A stretch of 44,900 bases of DNA, taken from assembly GCF_013359695.1 (NCBI RefSeq), contig NZ_JABFMU010000052.1:1-44900 (forward strand), given 5' to 3'. The notes below the pieces were generated by a model. It did no database searches, was not told the origin of the DNA, and worked only from the letters and a program-made list of their open reading frames with translations. Of the stretch, positions 1 to 8,648 are shown piece after piece. Source of the stretch: Pseudomonas sp. C2B4 (GTDB taxonomy: Bacteria; Pseudomonadota; Gammaproteobacteria; Pseudomonadales; Pseudomonadaceae). A program made the translations under genes and the position numbers. Positions within the stretch are counted from its first letter, which is position 1. Each line of letters begins with the position of its first letter.

Positions 1-21
1 GCCCGTGTCATCGTTGACGAC

Positions 22-48
22 CAACGCGAGCAGGCTCGCTCCTACAGA
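22..48. repeat. REP palindrome (right end of a REPIN)
   Basis: The sequence CGCGAGCAGGCTCGCTCCTA is the reverse complement of the REP core seen at 6200-6219 and elsewhere in the window. It is the right-hand half of a REPIN whose left half lies outside the window. Such elements are non-autonomous repeats mobilised by RAYT transposases; no RAYT gene is visible here. Confidence 0.8.
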
Positions 49-65
49 GGATTAATTTTTAAATA

Positions 66-83
66 AGTTATTAGCTAATAACT
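66..83. promoter_or_regulatory. 18-bp perfect palindrome upstream of the organosulfur operon
   Basis: AGTTATTAGCTAATAACT reads identically on both strands. It lies about 145 bases before the ATG of the dioxygenase gene, inside a strikingly AT-rich leader (about 50-160) flanked by GC-rich DNA. An operator for a dimeric regulator is the simplest reading. CysB or a similar sulfur-status regulator is plausible because atsK-type operons are sulfate-starvation induced, but the regulator is not identifiable from the site. Confidence 0.5.
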
Positions 84-229
84 AATGGCTTATATCGGTT
101 AGTTGAATTTAATCATTCGATTGTTATATGACGCCTCTTCTATCTTTAGAATAATTTGTGATTAGTCATCGCTGCTTTTATGTCTTTATGATCTGTCCCA
201 CAACAACTCGTGAGACAGGAGGTAGCTCG

Positions 230-1141
230 ATGACTATTCAAATCAAACCGGTCGCTGGTCGAATTGGGGCACAACTGGAAGGCGTGAAGTTGGGGGGTGA
301 TATCAGCGCCGAGGCATTCGAATTCATTAATCAGGCACTGCTGAAATATAAAGTGCTGTTCTTTCGCGACCAACATCTGGATGACGCCGAACACGAAGCT
401 TTTTCCCGTCGCTTCGGGGATCAGGTCCCGCACCCGACCGTGCGTTCCGCCGAGCAGGGCGCTGCGATCCTGCATCTGGACGCCAAGGAAACCCGCGCCA
501 ATTCCTGGCACACCGATGTGACCTTCGTGGCCAATTACCCGAAGATTTCCATCTTGCGCGGTGTGGTTATTCCTCCTTTTGGCGGCGACACGGTATGGGC
601 CAATACTGCAGCAGCCTATGCCGATTTGCCCGACCCGTTAAAACAACTGGCCGATAATCTTCGCGCCTTGCACACCAACTTATATGACTACGCAGCACCG
701 CGTAATACCGATGAATCCGGACTCAAGCGTTACCGTGAACAGTTCACTGCTGAAGTTTACGAAACCGAACATCCATTAGTGCGGGTACATCCGGAGTCGG
801 GTGAAAGAAGTTTGTTGTTGGGGCACTTTGTCAAACACATCCAGGGTGTAAGTACCAACGACTCCAAACAATTGATTCGCCTGTTCCACGATCGTATTAC
901 CCATGTCGACAACACCGTGCGCTGGCGCTGGCAGGAGGGCGATGTGGTGATCTGGGACAACCGCGCCACCCAGCACATCGCGATCAACGATTACGGCGAT
1001 GCCCCGCGCATCGTGCGCCGCACCACCATCGACGGTGATGTGCCGGTCGGGGTGGATGGTCGCCTGAGCCAGGCGCTCAAGCCGAGTCCGGATGCGCGCT
1101 CGCCGAAAACCGAAGCCGACAAAAAACACCTCGCCGCCTGA
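230..1141 (+). CDS. atsK: AtsK-type alkylsulfatase, Fe(II)/2-oxoglutarate dioxygenase
   Basis: A 303-residue TauD/TfdA-family dioxygenase. AtsK of Pseudomonas putida oxidatively cleaves alkyl sulfate esters to an aldehyde and sulfate, using 2-oxoglutarate and O2 in the cytoplasm. The iron triad is visible as H94-x-D96 in NSWHTDVTF and H249 in NRATQH, with the 2-oxoglutarate-binding arginines at R260 and R264. The stretch GGDTVWANTAAAY and the C-terminal VPVGVDGRLS match what I remember of AtsK more closely than TauD. The start at 230 is preceded by an AGGAGG-type site at 218-222; the longer frame back to 158 has no such site. It is the first gene of a run of six that includes an ABC importer, which supports a role in sulfur acquisition from sulfate esters or sulfonates. 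TauD-like activity on a sulfonate remains possible. Confidence 0.86.
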   Translation: MTIQIKPVAGRIGAQLEGVKLGGDISAEAFEFINQALLKYKVLFFRDQHLDDAEHEAFSRRFGDQVPHPTVRSAEQGAAILHLDAKETRANSWHTDVTFVANYPKISILRGVVIPPFGGDTVWANTAAAYADLPDPLKQLADNLRALHTNLYDYAAPRNTDESGLKRYREQFTAEVYETEHPLVRVHPESGERSLLLGHFVKHIQGVSTNDSKQLIRLFHDRITHVDNTVRWRWQEGDVVIWDNRATQHIAINDYGDAPRIVRRTTIDGDVPVGVDGRLSQALKPSPDARSPKTEADKKHLAA

Positions 1142-1174
1142 CGAGCGACTCTCATTGGTACAAGGAAGGCTGAC

Positions 1175-2287
1175 ATGAAGCTCAATGGCATTCGCCTGTT
1201 CAAAACAGGCAGCATCGCTGCAGCACTGGCTGCGATTCTTGCAATACCCGTAGCCGAGGCCGATGTGTTGCGCATCGGTGTGGCAACAGCCGGTGGCGGT
1301 GACCCGGTGACCTTTAGCGGTTCGACGCTGGGCATCGTGCGCAATCAGCAGTTGCTGGAGAAAGCCTTCGCCGGTACCGGGACCGAAGTGCAGTGGTTCT
1401 TCTTCAAGGGGGCAGGGCCTGCGGTCAACGAAGCCTTTTCCAACCAGCAACTGGACTTCGCCTACCAGGGCGATCTGCCTGCGGTCGTCGGGCGTTCCAA
1501 CGGACTGGACACCAAGTTGCTGGCGGCGCTGGGTGTGCGCGCCAACCTGTATCTGGCGGTGCCCAAGGGCTCCCCCCTGAAAACCATCGAGGACCTCAAG
1601 GGTAAAAAAGTCGCGATCTTCCGGGGGACCAACGGCCACCTGGTGATGATCAATCTGCTGGCGGAGCACGGGCTGACCGAACGCGATATCAAGGCCATTA
1701 ACCTCGATACCGGCAGCTCCCAGGCGGCCTTGATTTCCAATGGCGTGGATGCCGCATTTGGCGGACGCGAGTTGTTCAAGCTGCGTGACCAGGGCCTGAT
1801 CGACATCGTTTACAACAACCCCCAACAGGACGTGCGCTACACCCGCCAGACGGCGCTGGTGGTTCGCGGGGACTATGAAAAAGCGAATCCGGACAAGGTG
1901 CAAAAGGTCGTCGACACGCTGGTGGACGCGGCGAAATGGACATCGGACGACAGCCACCGCGACGAAGTCTTCACCGAATGGGCCAAGAGCAATGACCCTG
2001 CGAGTTCGCTGCGTGCCGACTTCACCGGGGTCCCCCTCAGGGACAGGGCTTCGCCCCTGGTCGACAACTTCCTGCTCAGCCGTTACCAGGCCGTGGCGGA
2101 TCAGGCCAAGGAAGAAAAACTCATCCGTCGCCCGGTCAGTATCGATGGCTGGTTCGAGACCAGCTATTTGCAGAAATCCCTCAAGGCCAAGGGACTGGAA
2201 AACTACTGGACACCCTATGGCCCGGATGGCAAGCAGCCTGCGGGTAATGCGGTAGCGGTCACGACGACCAGCAAGCAAGGGAGCTAG
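1175..2287 (+). CDS. Aliphatic sulfonate / sulfate-ester ABC transporter, periplasmic binding protein (SsuA/AtsR-like)
   Basis: A 370-residue periplasmic binding protein. A signal peptide (basic start, hydrophobic core at residues 12-27, cleavage near A29) is followed by DVLRIG, the usual first strand of the SsuA/TauA/NrtA fold. The family delivers sulfonates, taurine or sulfate esters to an inner-membrane importer. An AAGGAAGG ribosome site stands 8-10 bases before the ATG. The gene begins 33 bases after the dioxygenase stop and is followed within 4 bases by the first permease, so it belongs to the same operon. Substrate specificity cannot be read from the sequence; the AtsK neighbour argues for sulfate esters or alkanesulfonates. 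Confidence 0.85.
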   Translation: MKLNGIRLFKTGSIAAALAAILAIPVAEADVLRIGVATAGGGDPVTFSGSTLGIVRNQQLLEKAFAGTGTEVQWFFFKGAGPAVNEAFSNQQLDFAYQGDLPAVVGRSNGLDTKLLAALGVRANLYLAVPKGSPLKTIEDLKGKKVAIFRGTNGHLVMINLLAEHGLTERDIKAINLDTGSSQAALISNGVDAAFGGRELFKLRDQGLIDIVYNNPQQDVRYTRQTALVVRGDYEKANPDKVQKVVDTLVDAAKWTSDDSHRDEVFTEWAKSNDPASSLRADFTGVPLRDRASPLVDNFLLSRYQAVADQAKEEKLIRRPVSIDGWFETSYLQKSLKAKGLENYWTPYGPDGKQPAGNAVAVTTTSKQGS

Positions 2288-2291
2288 GCAA

Positions 2292-3197
2292 ATGGCCAGG
2301 GCACAGACCGCAAGACTTGAGAAGTATGGGGCGCCGGCATTGCCGAGCGACAACGTCAAACGTCTTCCACCGGCACCCGCTCGCCCGGTCCGCAAGGTCG
2401 AGGTGCCACGCACGTCGGCCTGGTCCTTGAGTCTGGGTGACAAGGCCTTGCCCTGGCTGTTGCCACTGCTGTTACTGGGTTTGTGGTACCTGGGGGTGGA
2501 ACGTGGCTGGCTTTCAGAGCAGGTGCTGCCACCGCCAGCCTACGTTTACCAGGCGCTGTCGGACCTGGTCAGCAGCGGCGATCTATGGATGAACGCGTCG
2601 GCCAGCCTGCAGCGGGTGGTCGTCGGCTTCAGTCTCGGTGCATTGCTCGGCGTGGCGCTGGGCCTGGCCATGGGACTGTCCCGAACGCTGGAGGATTACC
2701 TGCTGCCGACCTTCAACGCACTGGTGCAAATTCCGGTACTGGGCTGGCTGCCGTTTGCCTTGCTGCTGTTCGGCATCGGCGAGACGCTCAAGTATGTGCT
2801 GATTGCCAAGGCCGCCCTGGTGCCGATCACCCTGTGTACCTTGCAGGCGTTCCGCCAGGCGCCCAAAGGCTTGCTGGAAGTCGGCCGGACCTATGGCTTC
2901 AGCCGTCGGCAAAGCGTCACCTCCATCGTCCTGCCGGCAGCGATCCCGACGCTGTTTACCGGGTTTCGCCTGGGCTTCACCAAAGCCTGGCTGTCGCTGG
3001 TGGTGGTCGAGTTGGTGGCTTCGAGTGAGGGGTTGGGTTACCTGATCGTCTATGGACGCCAGCTGTTTCAACTGGATCTGGTGATGGCGGCGGTCGTGGT
3101 GGTGGGGGCTCTCGGTCTGCTGATCGATCGCGGTTTCGACTACGCGGAGAAACGCCTCAATCGCGGTCGGCCAACGGTTGGGGGGCGCCCGTCATGA
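2292..3197 (+). CDS. ABC transporter permease (SsuC/TauC family), first of two
   Basis: A 301-residue inner-membrane permease of the BPD_transp_1 type. About 50 N-terminal residues are polar and Pro/Arg-rich and precede the first membrane helix (LPWLLPLLLLGLWYLG, about 57-72). The EAA-loop equivalent, which docks on the ATPase, lies around EVGRTYGFSRRQSVTSIVLPA (roughly residues 196-216). The gene starts 4 bases after the binding-protein stop and its last codon overlaps the next permease by 4 bases (ATGA), which indicates translational coupling. Most SsuC systems use one permease gene as a homodimer. Here two different genes follow each other, so the transporter is probably a heterodimer. Confidence 0.87.
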   Translation: MARAQTARLEKYGAPALPSDNVKRLPPAPARPVRKVEVPRTSAWSLSLGDKALPWLLPLLLLGLWYLGVERGWLSEQVLPPPAYVYQALSDLVSSGDLWMNASASLQRVVVGFSLGALLGVALGLAMGLSRTLEDYLLPTFNALVQIPVLGWLPFALLLFGIGETLKYVLIAKAALVPITLCTLQAFRQAPKGLLEVGRTYGFSRRQSVTSIVLPAAIPTLFTGFRLGFTKAWLSLVVVELVASSEGLGYLIVYGRQLFQLDLVMAAVVVVGALGLLIDRGFDYAEKRLNRGRPTVGGRPS

Positions 3198-3979
3198 GTG
3201 CAGCTTTGTCATCAGCTAACAGTAGCCACCGCTATCGCGGTTGGGTCTTGCCCATCACGGCGGTTGCCCTGTGGTGGCTGGCTTCGAACCTGGGCTGGAG
3301 CGAATCGGGATTGTTCGTTTCACCGGAAAAAGTCGCGGCGACCGCCTGGGATCAAATCACCTCGGACAAATTCTGGCGGGCGATTTCGGCGAGCCTTGCG
3401 CGCAACCTCAGTGGCTTCTTTATCGGTACCGCGCTGGGCCTGGTGCTGGGTTGCCTGCTGGGTCTTTCGCGGCATTTCGAACGCCTGGTCGGCCCGAGCT
3501 TCAATACCTTCAAGCAAATATCCCTGTTCGCCTGGATCCCGCTGATCTCGGTGTGGTTCGGCCTGGGCGATGTGGCCAAGGTGGTGTTCCTGTCACTGGC
3601 CGCGCTGGTGCCGGTGGTGGTCAACACCTGCGACGGCTTGCGCAACGTCCCGCCCAACCTGCTGGAAGTGGCGCGGGTGTACGGCTTCACCCGGTGGCAA
3701 ACCATTATCGGCGTGATGCTACCCGCCGCCTTGCCGTCGATTTTCACCGGGCTCTACCTGGCGCTGGTCTACAGCTGGCTGGCGACTATCGGCGCCGAAT
3801 ACCTGCTGGTATCGGGGGAGGGGATCGGCAACACGCTGATCGATGGCAGCGAACATTTCATGATGGACCTGGTGCTGTTTGGAATGGTGATTATCGGCCT
3901 GGTGGGATGGGGTCTCAACGCCTTGGCCCGGGCACTTGAGCGGCGGATGCAGCGCCTGTACGGCATCGCTGTTCATTGA
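3194..3979 (+). CDS. ABC transporter permease (SsuC/TauC family), second of two
   Basis: A 261-residue inner-membrane permease, paralogous to the gene before it, with the same EAA-type loop (EVARVYGFTRWQTIIGVMLP near residues 155-174). It lacks the long polar N-terminus of its partner. It starts inside the stop of the preceding gene (ATGA overlap) and is followed 37 bases later by the ATPase. The two permeases share helix order but differ considerably in sequence, consistent with an old duplication and a heteromeric channel for a sulfonate or sulfate ester. Confidence 0.87.
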   Translation: MSAALSSANSSHRYRGWVLPITAVALWWLASNLGWSESGLFVSPEKVAATAWDQITSDKFWRAISASLARNLSGFFIGTALGLVLGCLLGLSRHFERLVGPSFNTFKQISLFAWIPLISVWFGLGDVAKVVFLSLAALVPVVVNTCDGLRNVPPNLLEVARVYGFTRWQTIIGVMLPAALPSIFTGLYLALVYSWLATIGAEYLLVSGEGIGNTLIDGSEHFMMDLVLFGMVIIGLVGWGLNALARALERRMQRLYGIAVH

Positions 3980-4016
3980 TTACCGCATTGATTGCCACAT
4001 TGAAAAGGATCGCAAC

Positions 4017-4778
4017 ATGAGCAACGGTCTGACCCTGGAACACATCAGCAAGCGGTTTACCTCCAAACCTGGCAGTTCGACGCAATTGCAGGTACTCGAC
4101 AACATCTACCTCGACATCGCCCCCGGCGAGTTCATCAGCATCGTCGGCGCCAGCGGCTGCGGCAAATCCACGCTGCTGCGACTGATCCTCGGCCTGGACG
4201 AAGAGTTCGACGGACGCATCCTGCTCGATGGCAAACCCATCAAGGGCACGGGCCTGGATCGCGGCATCGTTTTTCAGGATCACCGGTTGTTCCCCTGGCT
4301 CAACGTCGAGCAGAACGTCGCGGTCGGCCTGAAGAACTCGCCCCTGAGCGCCGGGCAGAAGCGCGACACCGTACGTGAGCACATCGAGCTGGTCGGCCTG
4401 CAAGACTTCATCGAGTCCTACCCGCACCAGATTTCCGGCGGCATGGCGCAACGCGTGGCCATCGCCCGTGGCCTGGTCAATCGTCCAAGCGTGCTGTTGC
4501 TGGATGAACCCCTGGGCGCCCTCGACGCCTTGACCCGCGCACGCCTGCAGGGCGAGCTGCAGAACATCTGGGCCAAGGAAAAAATCACCATGATCCTGGT
4601 CACCCACGATGTGGACGAGGCGGTCTTCCTCGGCGACCGGGTGGTGGTGATGCAGCCCAACCCGGGGCGCATCCGGCGCATTGTCGACGTCGATCTGCCG
4701 CGTCCGCGCAATCGCAGCGACAGCCGCTTCATCGCCCTGCGCGATGACGTGTTGAGCGACTTTTCCGAGTTGCATTGA
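4017..4778 (+). CDS. ABC transporter ATP-binding protein (SsuB/TauB family)
   Basis: A 253-residue ATPase energising the two permeases. Walker A is GASGCGKST (44-52), the Q-loop is Q87, the signature is ISGGM (139-143, with M in place of the common Q), Walker B is VLLLDE (159-164) and the switch His is in VTHDVDE. Length and the C-terminal NPGRIRRIVDVDLPRPR segment fit the nitrate/sulfonate/taurine subfamily. The start at 4017 has an AAAAGGAT ribosome site; the open frame extends back to 3936 without one. It completes the importer that follows the dioxygenase. Confidence 0.88.
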   Translation: MSNGLTLEHISKRFTSKPGSSTQLQVLDNIYLDIAPGEFISIVGASGCGKSTLLRLILGLDEEFDGRILLDGKPIKGTGLDRGIVFQDHRLFPWLNVEQNVAVGLKNSPLSAGQKRDTVREHIELVGLQDFIESYPHQISGGMAQRVAIARGLVNRPSVLLLDEPLGALDALTRARLQGELQNIWAKEKITMILVTHDVDEAVFLGDRVVVMQPNPGRIRRIVDVDLPRPRNRSDSRFIALRDDVLSDFSELH

Positions 4779-4856
4779 GTCGCGTGTTGTCCCGCCTTTT
4801 TCAGATTCGCTTACTCAGGTTCTCCCTCTACGGCTCTCTATTTCAGGAGAAAGGAA

Positions 4857-6188
4857 ATGTCCGAACGCCAGCTCAGCCTCAACCTCTTCATCTACCCCAA
4901 TGGTCATCACGAAGCCGCCTGGCGTCACCCGCAGTCGGTGCCGGAAGCGTCCATGGACATCGACTACTACCAACAGCTTGCACTGAGAGCGGAACGGGAA
5001 AAACTCGACGCGATCTTCTTCGCCGATTCACCGTCCCTGGCCGAGAGCGACCGTGAAGGCCTGCGCATTCGTTTCGAACCGGTGACCTGGCTGGCGGCGA
5101 TTGCCGCCGTGACCCAACGCATCGGCCTGATCGCCACGGCCAGTACCACCTACAGCGAGCCCTACAACCTGGCCCGTTCGTTCAGCGCGCTGGATCACCT
5201 GAGCAAGGGCCGCGCCGGCTGGAACATCGTCACCACCTCCCTGGCTGCCGCCGCTGCGAATTTCGGCCTGGACCAACATCCACCAGCCCATGACCGCTAT
5301 GCCAAGGCCGAAGAATTCGTGCAGGTAGTGGGCGACCTGTGGGACAGCTGGGAGGACGATGCGCTGGTGCTGGACAAGGCCGCCGGGGTGTTCGCCAACG
5401 GTGCGAAAGTGCACTCGATCGACCACGTGGGCAAGCACTACCGGGTCAAGGGCCCGTTCAACTCGCCACGCTCTCCGCAAGGTCGACCAGTGCAGGTGCA
5501 GGCCGGCTCGTCCGAGGATGGTCGTGATTTCGCATCAAGGCATGCTGAAGCGATCTTCACCGCGCACCAGACCCTGCAAAGCGCGACCGAGTTCGCCAAC
5601 GACATCCGCGCGCGGGCGAGGGCAGTGGGGCGCGACCCTCGCCAGCTGAAAATCCTCCCGGGCATCAGTCCCTACATCGGCAGCACCGAAGCCGAAGCCC
5701 AGCGCAAGTTCGACGAACTCAACGAACTGGTATTGCCGAACGTCGCCCTCGGCCAGTTGCGCCGCCTGCTGGGTGTCGACCTGTCCGGTCAGGACCTGGA
5801 TGCGCCTTTCCCGCGCCACCTGGTCAACTTTGAAGGCGGCGAGAGCCAGGCCAGCCGCTTCAAGCTGGTCATCGACATCGTCGACCGCGAGAAGCCAACC
5901 CTGCGCCAGTTGATCAACCGCCTGGCCGGTGCTCGCGGGCATTGGGTGCCGGTGGGCACGCCGGTGCAGATCGCCGACCTGATCGAGCAATGGTTCCGCA
6001 GCGGCGCCGCCGATGGCTTCAACGTGATGCCGCCGGCGTTCCCCGAGGGATTTGAAGTGTTCCTCGATGAAGTGCTGCCGATCCTGCGCAAGCGTGGGCT
6101 GTTCCGCGAGGAATATGCGGGCACCACGCTGCGCGAACATTACGGCCTGAGCCGCCCGGTTTCGCGGTTTGCGTTGAAGTCTGCGTGA
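4857..6188 (+). CDS. NtaA/SnaA/DszA-family FMNH2-dependent monooxygenase
   Basis: A 443-residue luciferase-fold monooxygenase. NtaA (nitrilotriacetate), SnaA and DszA (dibenzothiophene sulfone) are the named members; all use FMNH2 supplied by a separate reductase. Family marks are the N-terminal RQLSLNLFIYPNGHHEAAWR, the segment GRAGWNIVTTSLAAAAANFG, and DRYAKAEEFVQVVGDLWDSW. A strong AGGAGAAAGGAA ribosome site precedes the ATG. The gene is the last of the dioxygenase-ABC operon, so its substrate is probably what the importer carries, or a breakdown product. No flavin reductase lies in this operon; the only one in the window is at 41534-42532. A REP element follows the stop codon. Confidence 0.82.
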   Translation: MSERQLSLNLFIYPNGHHEAAWRHPQSVPEASMDIDYYQQLALRAEREKLDAIFFADSPSLAESDREGLRIRFEPVTWLAAIAAVTQRIGLIATASTTYSEPYNLARSFSALDHLSKGRAGWNIVTTSLAAAAANFGLDQHPPAHDRYAKAEEFVQVVGDLWDSWEDDALVLDKAAGVFANGAKVHSIDHVGKHYRVKGPFNSPRSPQGRPVQVQAGSSEDGRDFASRHAEAIFTAHQTLQSATEFANDIRARARAVGRDPRQLKILPGISPYIGSTEAEAQRKFDELNELVLPNVALGQLRRLLGVDLSGQDLDAPFPRHLVNFEGGESQASRFKLVIDIVDREKPTLRQLINRLAGARGHWVPVGTPVQIADLIEQWFRSGAADGFNVMPPAFPEGFEVFLDEVLPILRKRGLFREEYAGTTLREHYGLSRPVSRFALKSA

Positions 6189-6194
6189 GCCCCC

Positions 6195-6275
6195 CTGTGG
6201 GAGCGAGCCTGCTCGCGATGGAGGTTAACGATAACGCGGGCTGACTGAGTGCCCGCGTTGCTCAGACATTCTTCG
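6195..6275. repeat. REP element with internal perfect hairpin (REPIN missing its right REP)
   Basis: A REP core (6200-6219) is followed by an inner region in which AACGCGGGC (6233-6241) and GCCCGCGTT (6251-6259) form a perfect 9-bp stem with a 9-base loop. The same inner region recurs at 9393-9440 and partly at 44857-44900. Here the right-hand inverted REP is missing, so this copy is truncated. Lying between the ends of a plus-strand and a minus-strand gene, it may also act as a transcript-end hairpin. Confidence 0.8.
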
Positions 6276-6296
6276 CGCCATGCACCGCCCCATCAG

Positions 6297-7199
6297 TCAC
6301 TCGCTCGCAGCCAGCGCTTGTGCAAGGCGTTCAGTCGCAAGCGCCAGAAAACAACGCGTCTTCGCTGGCAGCCTGCCCTGGTGTGCATAAAGCAAGTTCA
6401 CCGGGGATGGCGCCGGCTCGTACTCCCTCAAGAGGCGGACCAGTGAGTTCTGCGCGAACTGGGAAGCGGCCTGGTAGCACAGCACTCGGGTGATACCAAG
6501 GCCGTTCGTGGCGGCGGCCACCGCCGTATCGGCGGTGTTGACGATCAAGCGCGAGCGAATCGGCACGCGGGTCGTGCCCTTCGCGTCGGTAAACGACCAC
6601 GCTTGTGATGACGAGAGGCCCGCGAAGGTCACGCACTGGTGATTGCGCAAGTCGGAGGGCGTCTTCGGCGTCCCATGCTTCTCGAGGTAAGCGGGGCTGG
6701 CGCATACGACCCGGGTGATCTTGCCCACCTGCCTGGCCGTCAGGCCGCTGTCGGGGAGCGAACCAATGCGCACGGCCACGTCGATGTTCTCTTCCAGCAG
6801 GTTCGCGTTGGTGTCGCTGAGCACCAGGCGAACGTTCATATCGTCGGACCGACTCAAGAGCTCCGTGACAATCGGCAGCACATGTTCGCGCCCGAACATC
6901 AACGGTGCAGCGACGACCAGTTCGCCCCGTGGGTTCATGCTGCCGCCGATCGCAGTGCGTTCGGCCTCGGCCACACGATCCAGGATCTCGCGAGACGCGG
7001 CCAGGTAGTCACGACCGGCATCGGTCAGCGTCAGTTGCCGCGTCGATCGGGTCATCAATCGCACGCCAAGGTGCGCTTCCAGATCCGCCAGTTTTCGGCT
7101 GACCGAGGGAAGTGGCATCGCCAATCTCCGCCCCGCAGCTGAAAGGCTTCCTTCATCCGCTGCTGCGACGAAAACAGCCATGGCTTCTATCCGATCCAT
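6297..7199 (-). CDS. LysR-family transcriptional regulator (CrgA-like subgroup)
   Basis: A 300-residue LTTR. The N-terminal winged helix-turn-helix spans residues 1-60 (SLSAAGRRLAMPLPSVSRKL as recognition segment), followed by the linker helix and a substrate-binding-like effector domain. It is transcribed divergently from the MFS exporter gene that starts 134 bases away, the classic LTTR/target layout, so it probably controls that exporter and itself. The effector is unknown. Confidence 0.88.
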   Translation of the reverse strand: MDRIEAMAVFVAAADEGSLSAAGRRLAMPLPSVSRKLADLEAHLGVRLMTRSTRQLTLTDAGRDYLAASREILDRVAEAERTAIGGSMNPRGELVVAAPLMFGREHVLPIVTELLSRSDDMNVRLVLSDTNANLLEENIDVAVRIGSLPDSGLTARQVGKITRVVCASPAYLEKHGTPKTPSDLRNHQCVTFAGLSSSQAWSFTDAKGTTRVPIRSRLIVNTADTAVAAATNGLGITRVLCYQAASQFAQNSLVRLLREYEPAPSPVNLLYAHQGRLPAKTRCFLALATERLAQALAASE

Positions 7200-7240
7200 A
7201 ATTTCATTTTCCGAGATACTGACTCTTAAATCGGCAGTCT

Positions 7241-7259
7241 AGTTCTCGATGTTGAGAGT
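7241..7259. promoter_or_regulatory. Candidate LysR box between the divergent lysR and MFS genes
   Basis: TTCTCGATGTTGAGAG holds a T-N11-A motif (T at 7243, A at 7255) with TCTC/GAGA arms, in the 134-base divergent intergenic region. The arms are short, so this is only a candidate. Confidence 0.3.
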
Positions 7260-7333
7260 GTCTACATTGCGCTGGCCGAGGAAATCCCGGCATCGCTGCT
7301 CTCTCGACGATTTGGAAATTTTGGAAAACTTCA

Positions 7334-8542
7334 ATGACGGACAAAACATTACAGCTTGATGCTGCGGGGCTGAACCTTGAGGCCGATGCATCAACCAGGT
7401 GGAGCCTGACCACCTGGTTCGCAGTCCTTTCGATGGCGGCCACCAGCTTTGCATTGGTGTCAGCCGAGTTTTTGCCCGCGGGCCTGTTGACGCCAATGGC
7501 GCGCGATCTCGGCATCAGCGAAGGAACGGCAGGGCAGGTCGTCACTGCCACGGCGTCTGTCGGTGCCGTGATGGCCTTGTTGAGCAATGTGCTGATCGGT
7601 CGGCTGAATCGCAAGACGGTGCTGATGGGGCTCAGCGCCCTGGCGATCATTTCCAATCTCCTGGCGGCCGTGGGGACCGAGTTCTGGCAAGTCTTGTTGG
7701 GACGGGCCGGGCTGGGCATCGCCCTCAGCGGGTTCTGGGCACTTTCATTTGCCGTCGTGGCGAGGCTGGTGGGTACCCATGCGACAGGTCGGGGGATGTC
7801 TATCGTCACCCTCGGTGTCTCGCTCGCCACCATCGCCGCACCGTCGATGGGTGCATTGATCAGCGACTGGCTGGGCTGGCGCAGCGCCATGGCCATGACC
7901 GCGGGACTGGCGGCGCTTGCCCTGGTATTGCAGTGGCTGGCCTTGCCGGCGTTGCCCGCAAGCACGAGCAACAGCCTTGCCGATGTCCTGCGGCTGACGC
8001 GCCGGCGCGGCATTCAACTCGGCATGCTGGCGATCCTTTTGCTGATGACGGGGCATTTTGCAGGATCGGTCTATTTGCGCCCCTTCTTCGAACAGATTAC
8101 TCATCTTGAAACCGGGCCGATTGCCCTGGCGTTGCTGGGTTTCGGTATCGCCGCTGTGATGGGTAACGTTGTGGGTGGCCGGATGGCCGATGACAATATC
8201 CACACGGCCGTCACGACCACCGCCGTATTGATGGCGTTCGCGGCACTCGCGCTGGTGCTTTGGGGCGTGCGCCTGGACGTTGCCTTCGGCTTCGCCGCGT
8301 TGTGGGGGCTGGCTTTCGGAATGGCGCCGGTGGTGCTTCCGATCAACCTGTCCCGTGCGGCGCCTGACGCACTGGAAGCCGCAGGGAGTTTGATGATTAC
8401 CTCCTTCCAGGTCGCCATCACTATCGGTGCGGTTGTCGGTGGTTATGTCGTTGATACCTATGGCGCCATGGGGCCCTTGATTCTTACGGCTATGCTTGCT
8501 TCGTTGACCGTCGTGCTGGCGCTGCTACAGCCCCGAAGTTAG
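7334..8542 (+). CDS. MFS efflux transporter, DHA1 family, NepI-like
   Basis: A 402-residue major facilitator with about 12 membrane helices. The segment AEFLPAGLLTPMARDLGISE and the following GTAGQVVTATA closely resemble Escherichia coli NepI, a purine ribonucleoside exporter, as does the later LGIALSGFWALSFAVVARLV. It is divergent from a LysR gene. The likely role is proton-driven export of a small molecule; purine ribonucleosides are the best-supported guess by family, but DHA1 members change substrate easily. Confidence 0.84.
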   Translation: MTDKTLQLDAAGLNLEADASTRWSLTTWFAVLSMAATSFALVSAEFLPAGLLTPMARDLGISEGTAGQVVTATASVGAVMALLSNVLIGRLNRKTVLMGLSALAIISNLLAAVGTEFWQVLLGRAGLGIALSGFWALSFAVVARLVGTHATGRGMSIVTLGVSLATIAAPSMGALISDWLGWRSAMAMTAGLAALALVLQWLALPALPASTSNSLADVLRLTRRRGIQLGMLAILLLMTGHFAGSVYLRPFFEQITHLETGPIALALLGFGIAAVMGNVVGGRMADDNIHTAVTTTAVLMAFAALALVLWGVRLDVAFGFAALWGLAFGMAPVVLPINLSRAAPDALEAAGSLMITSFQVAITIGAVVGGYVVDTYGAMGPLILTAMLASLTVVLALLQPRS

Positions 8543-8648
8543 ACCTGGCAATAGGGAGGGGCGGCGTCCGGGCCGTGACTGGAAACACGACTTGTCGTTT
8601 CTGATGTTCTGTTGACGGAACCCGCCTCAACCGTGGAGTGAACCCGCC

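Noticed and set aside
776..2443. 555-residue minus-strand open frame over the dioxygenase and binding-protein genes
   Set aside because: It is the antisense of two recognised genes; long open frames on the other strand are common in GC-rich coding DNA. No ribosome site and no family.
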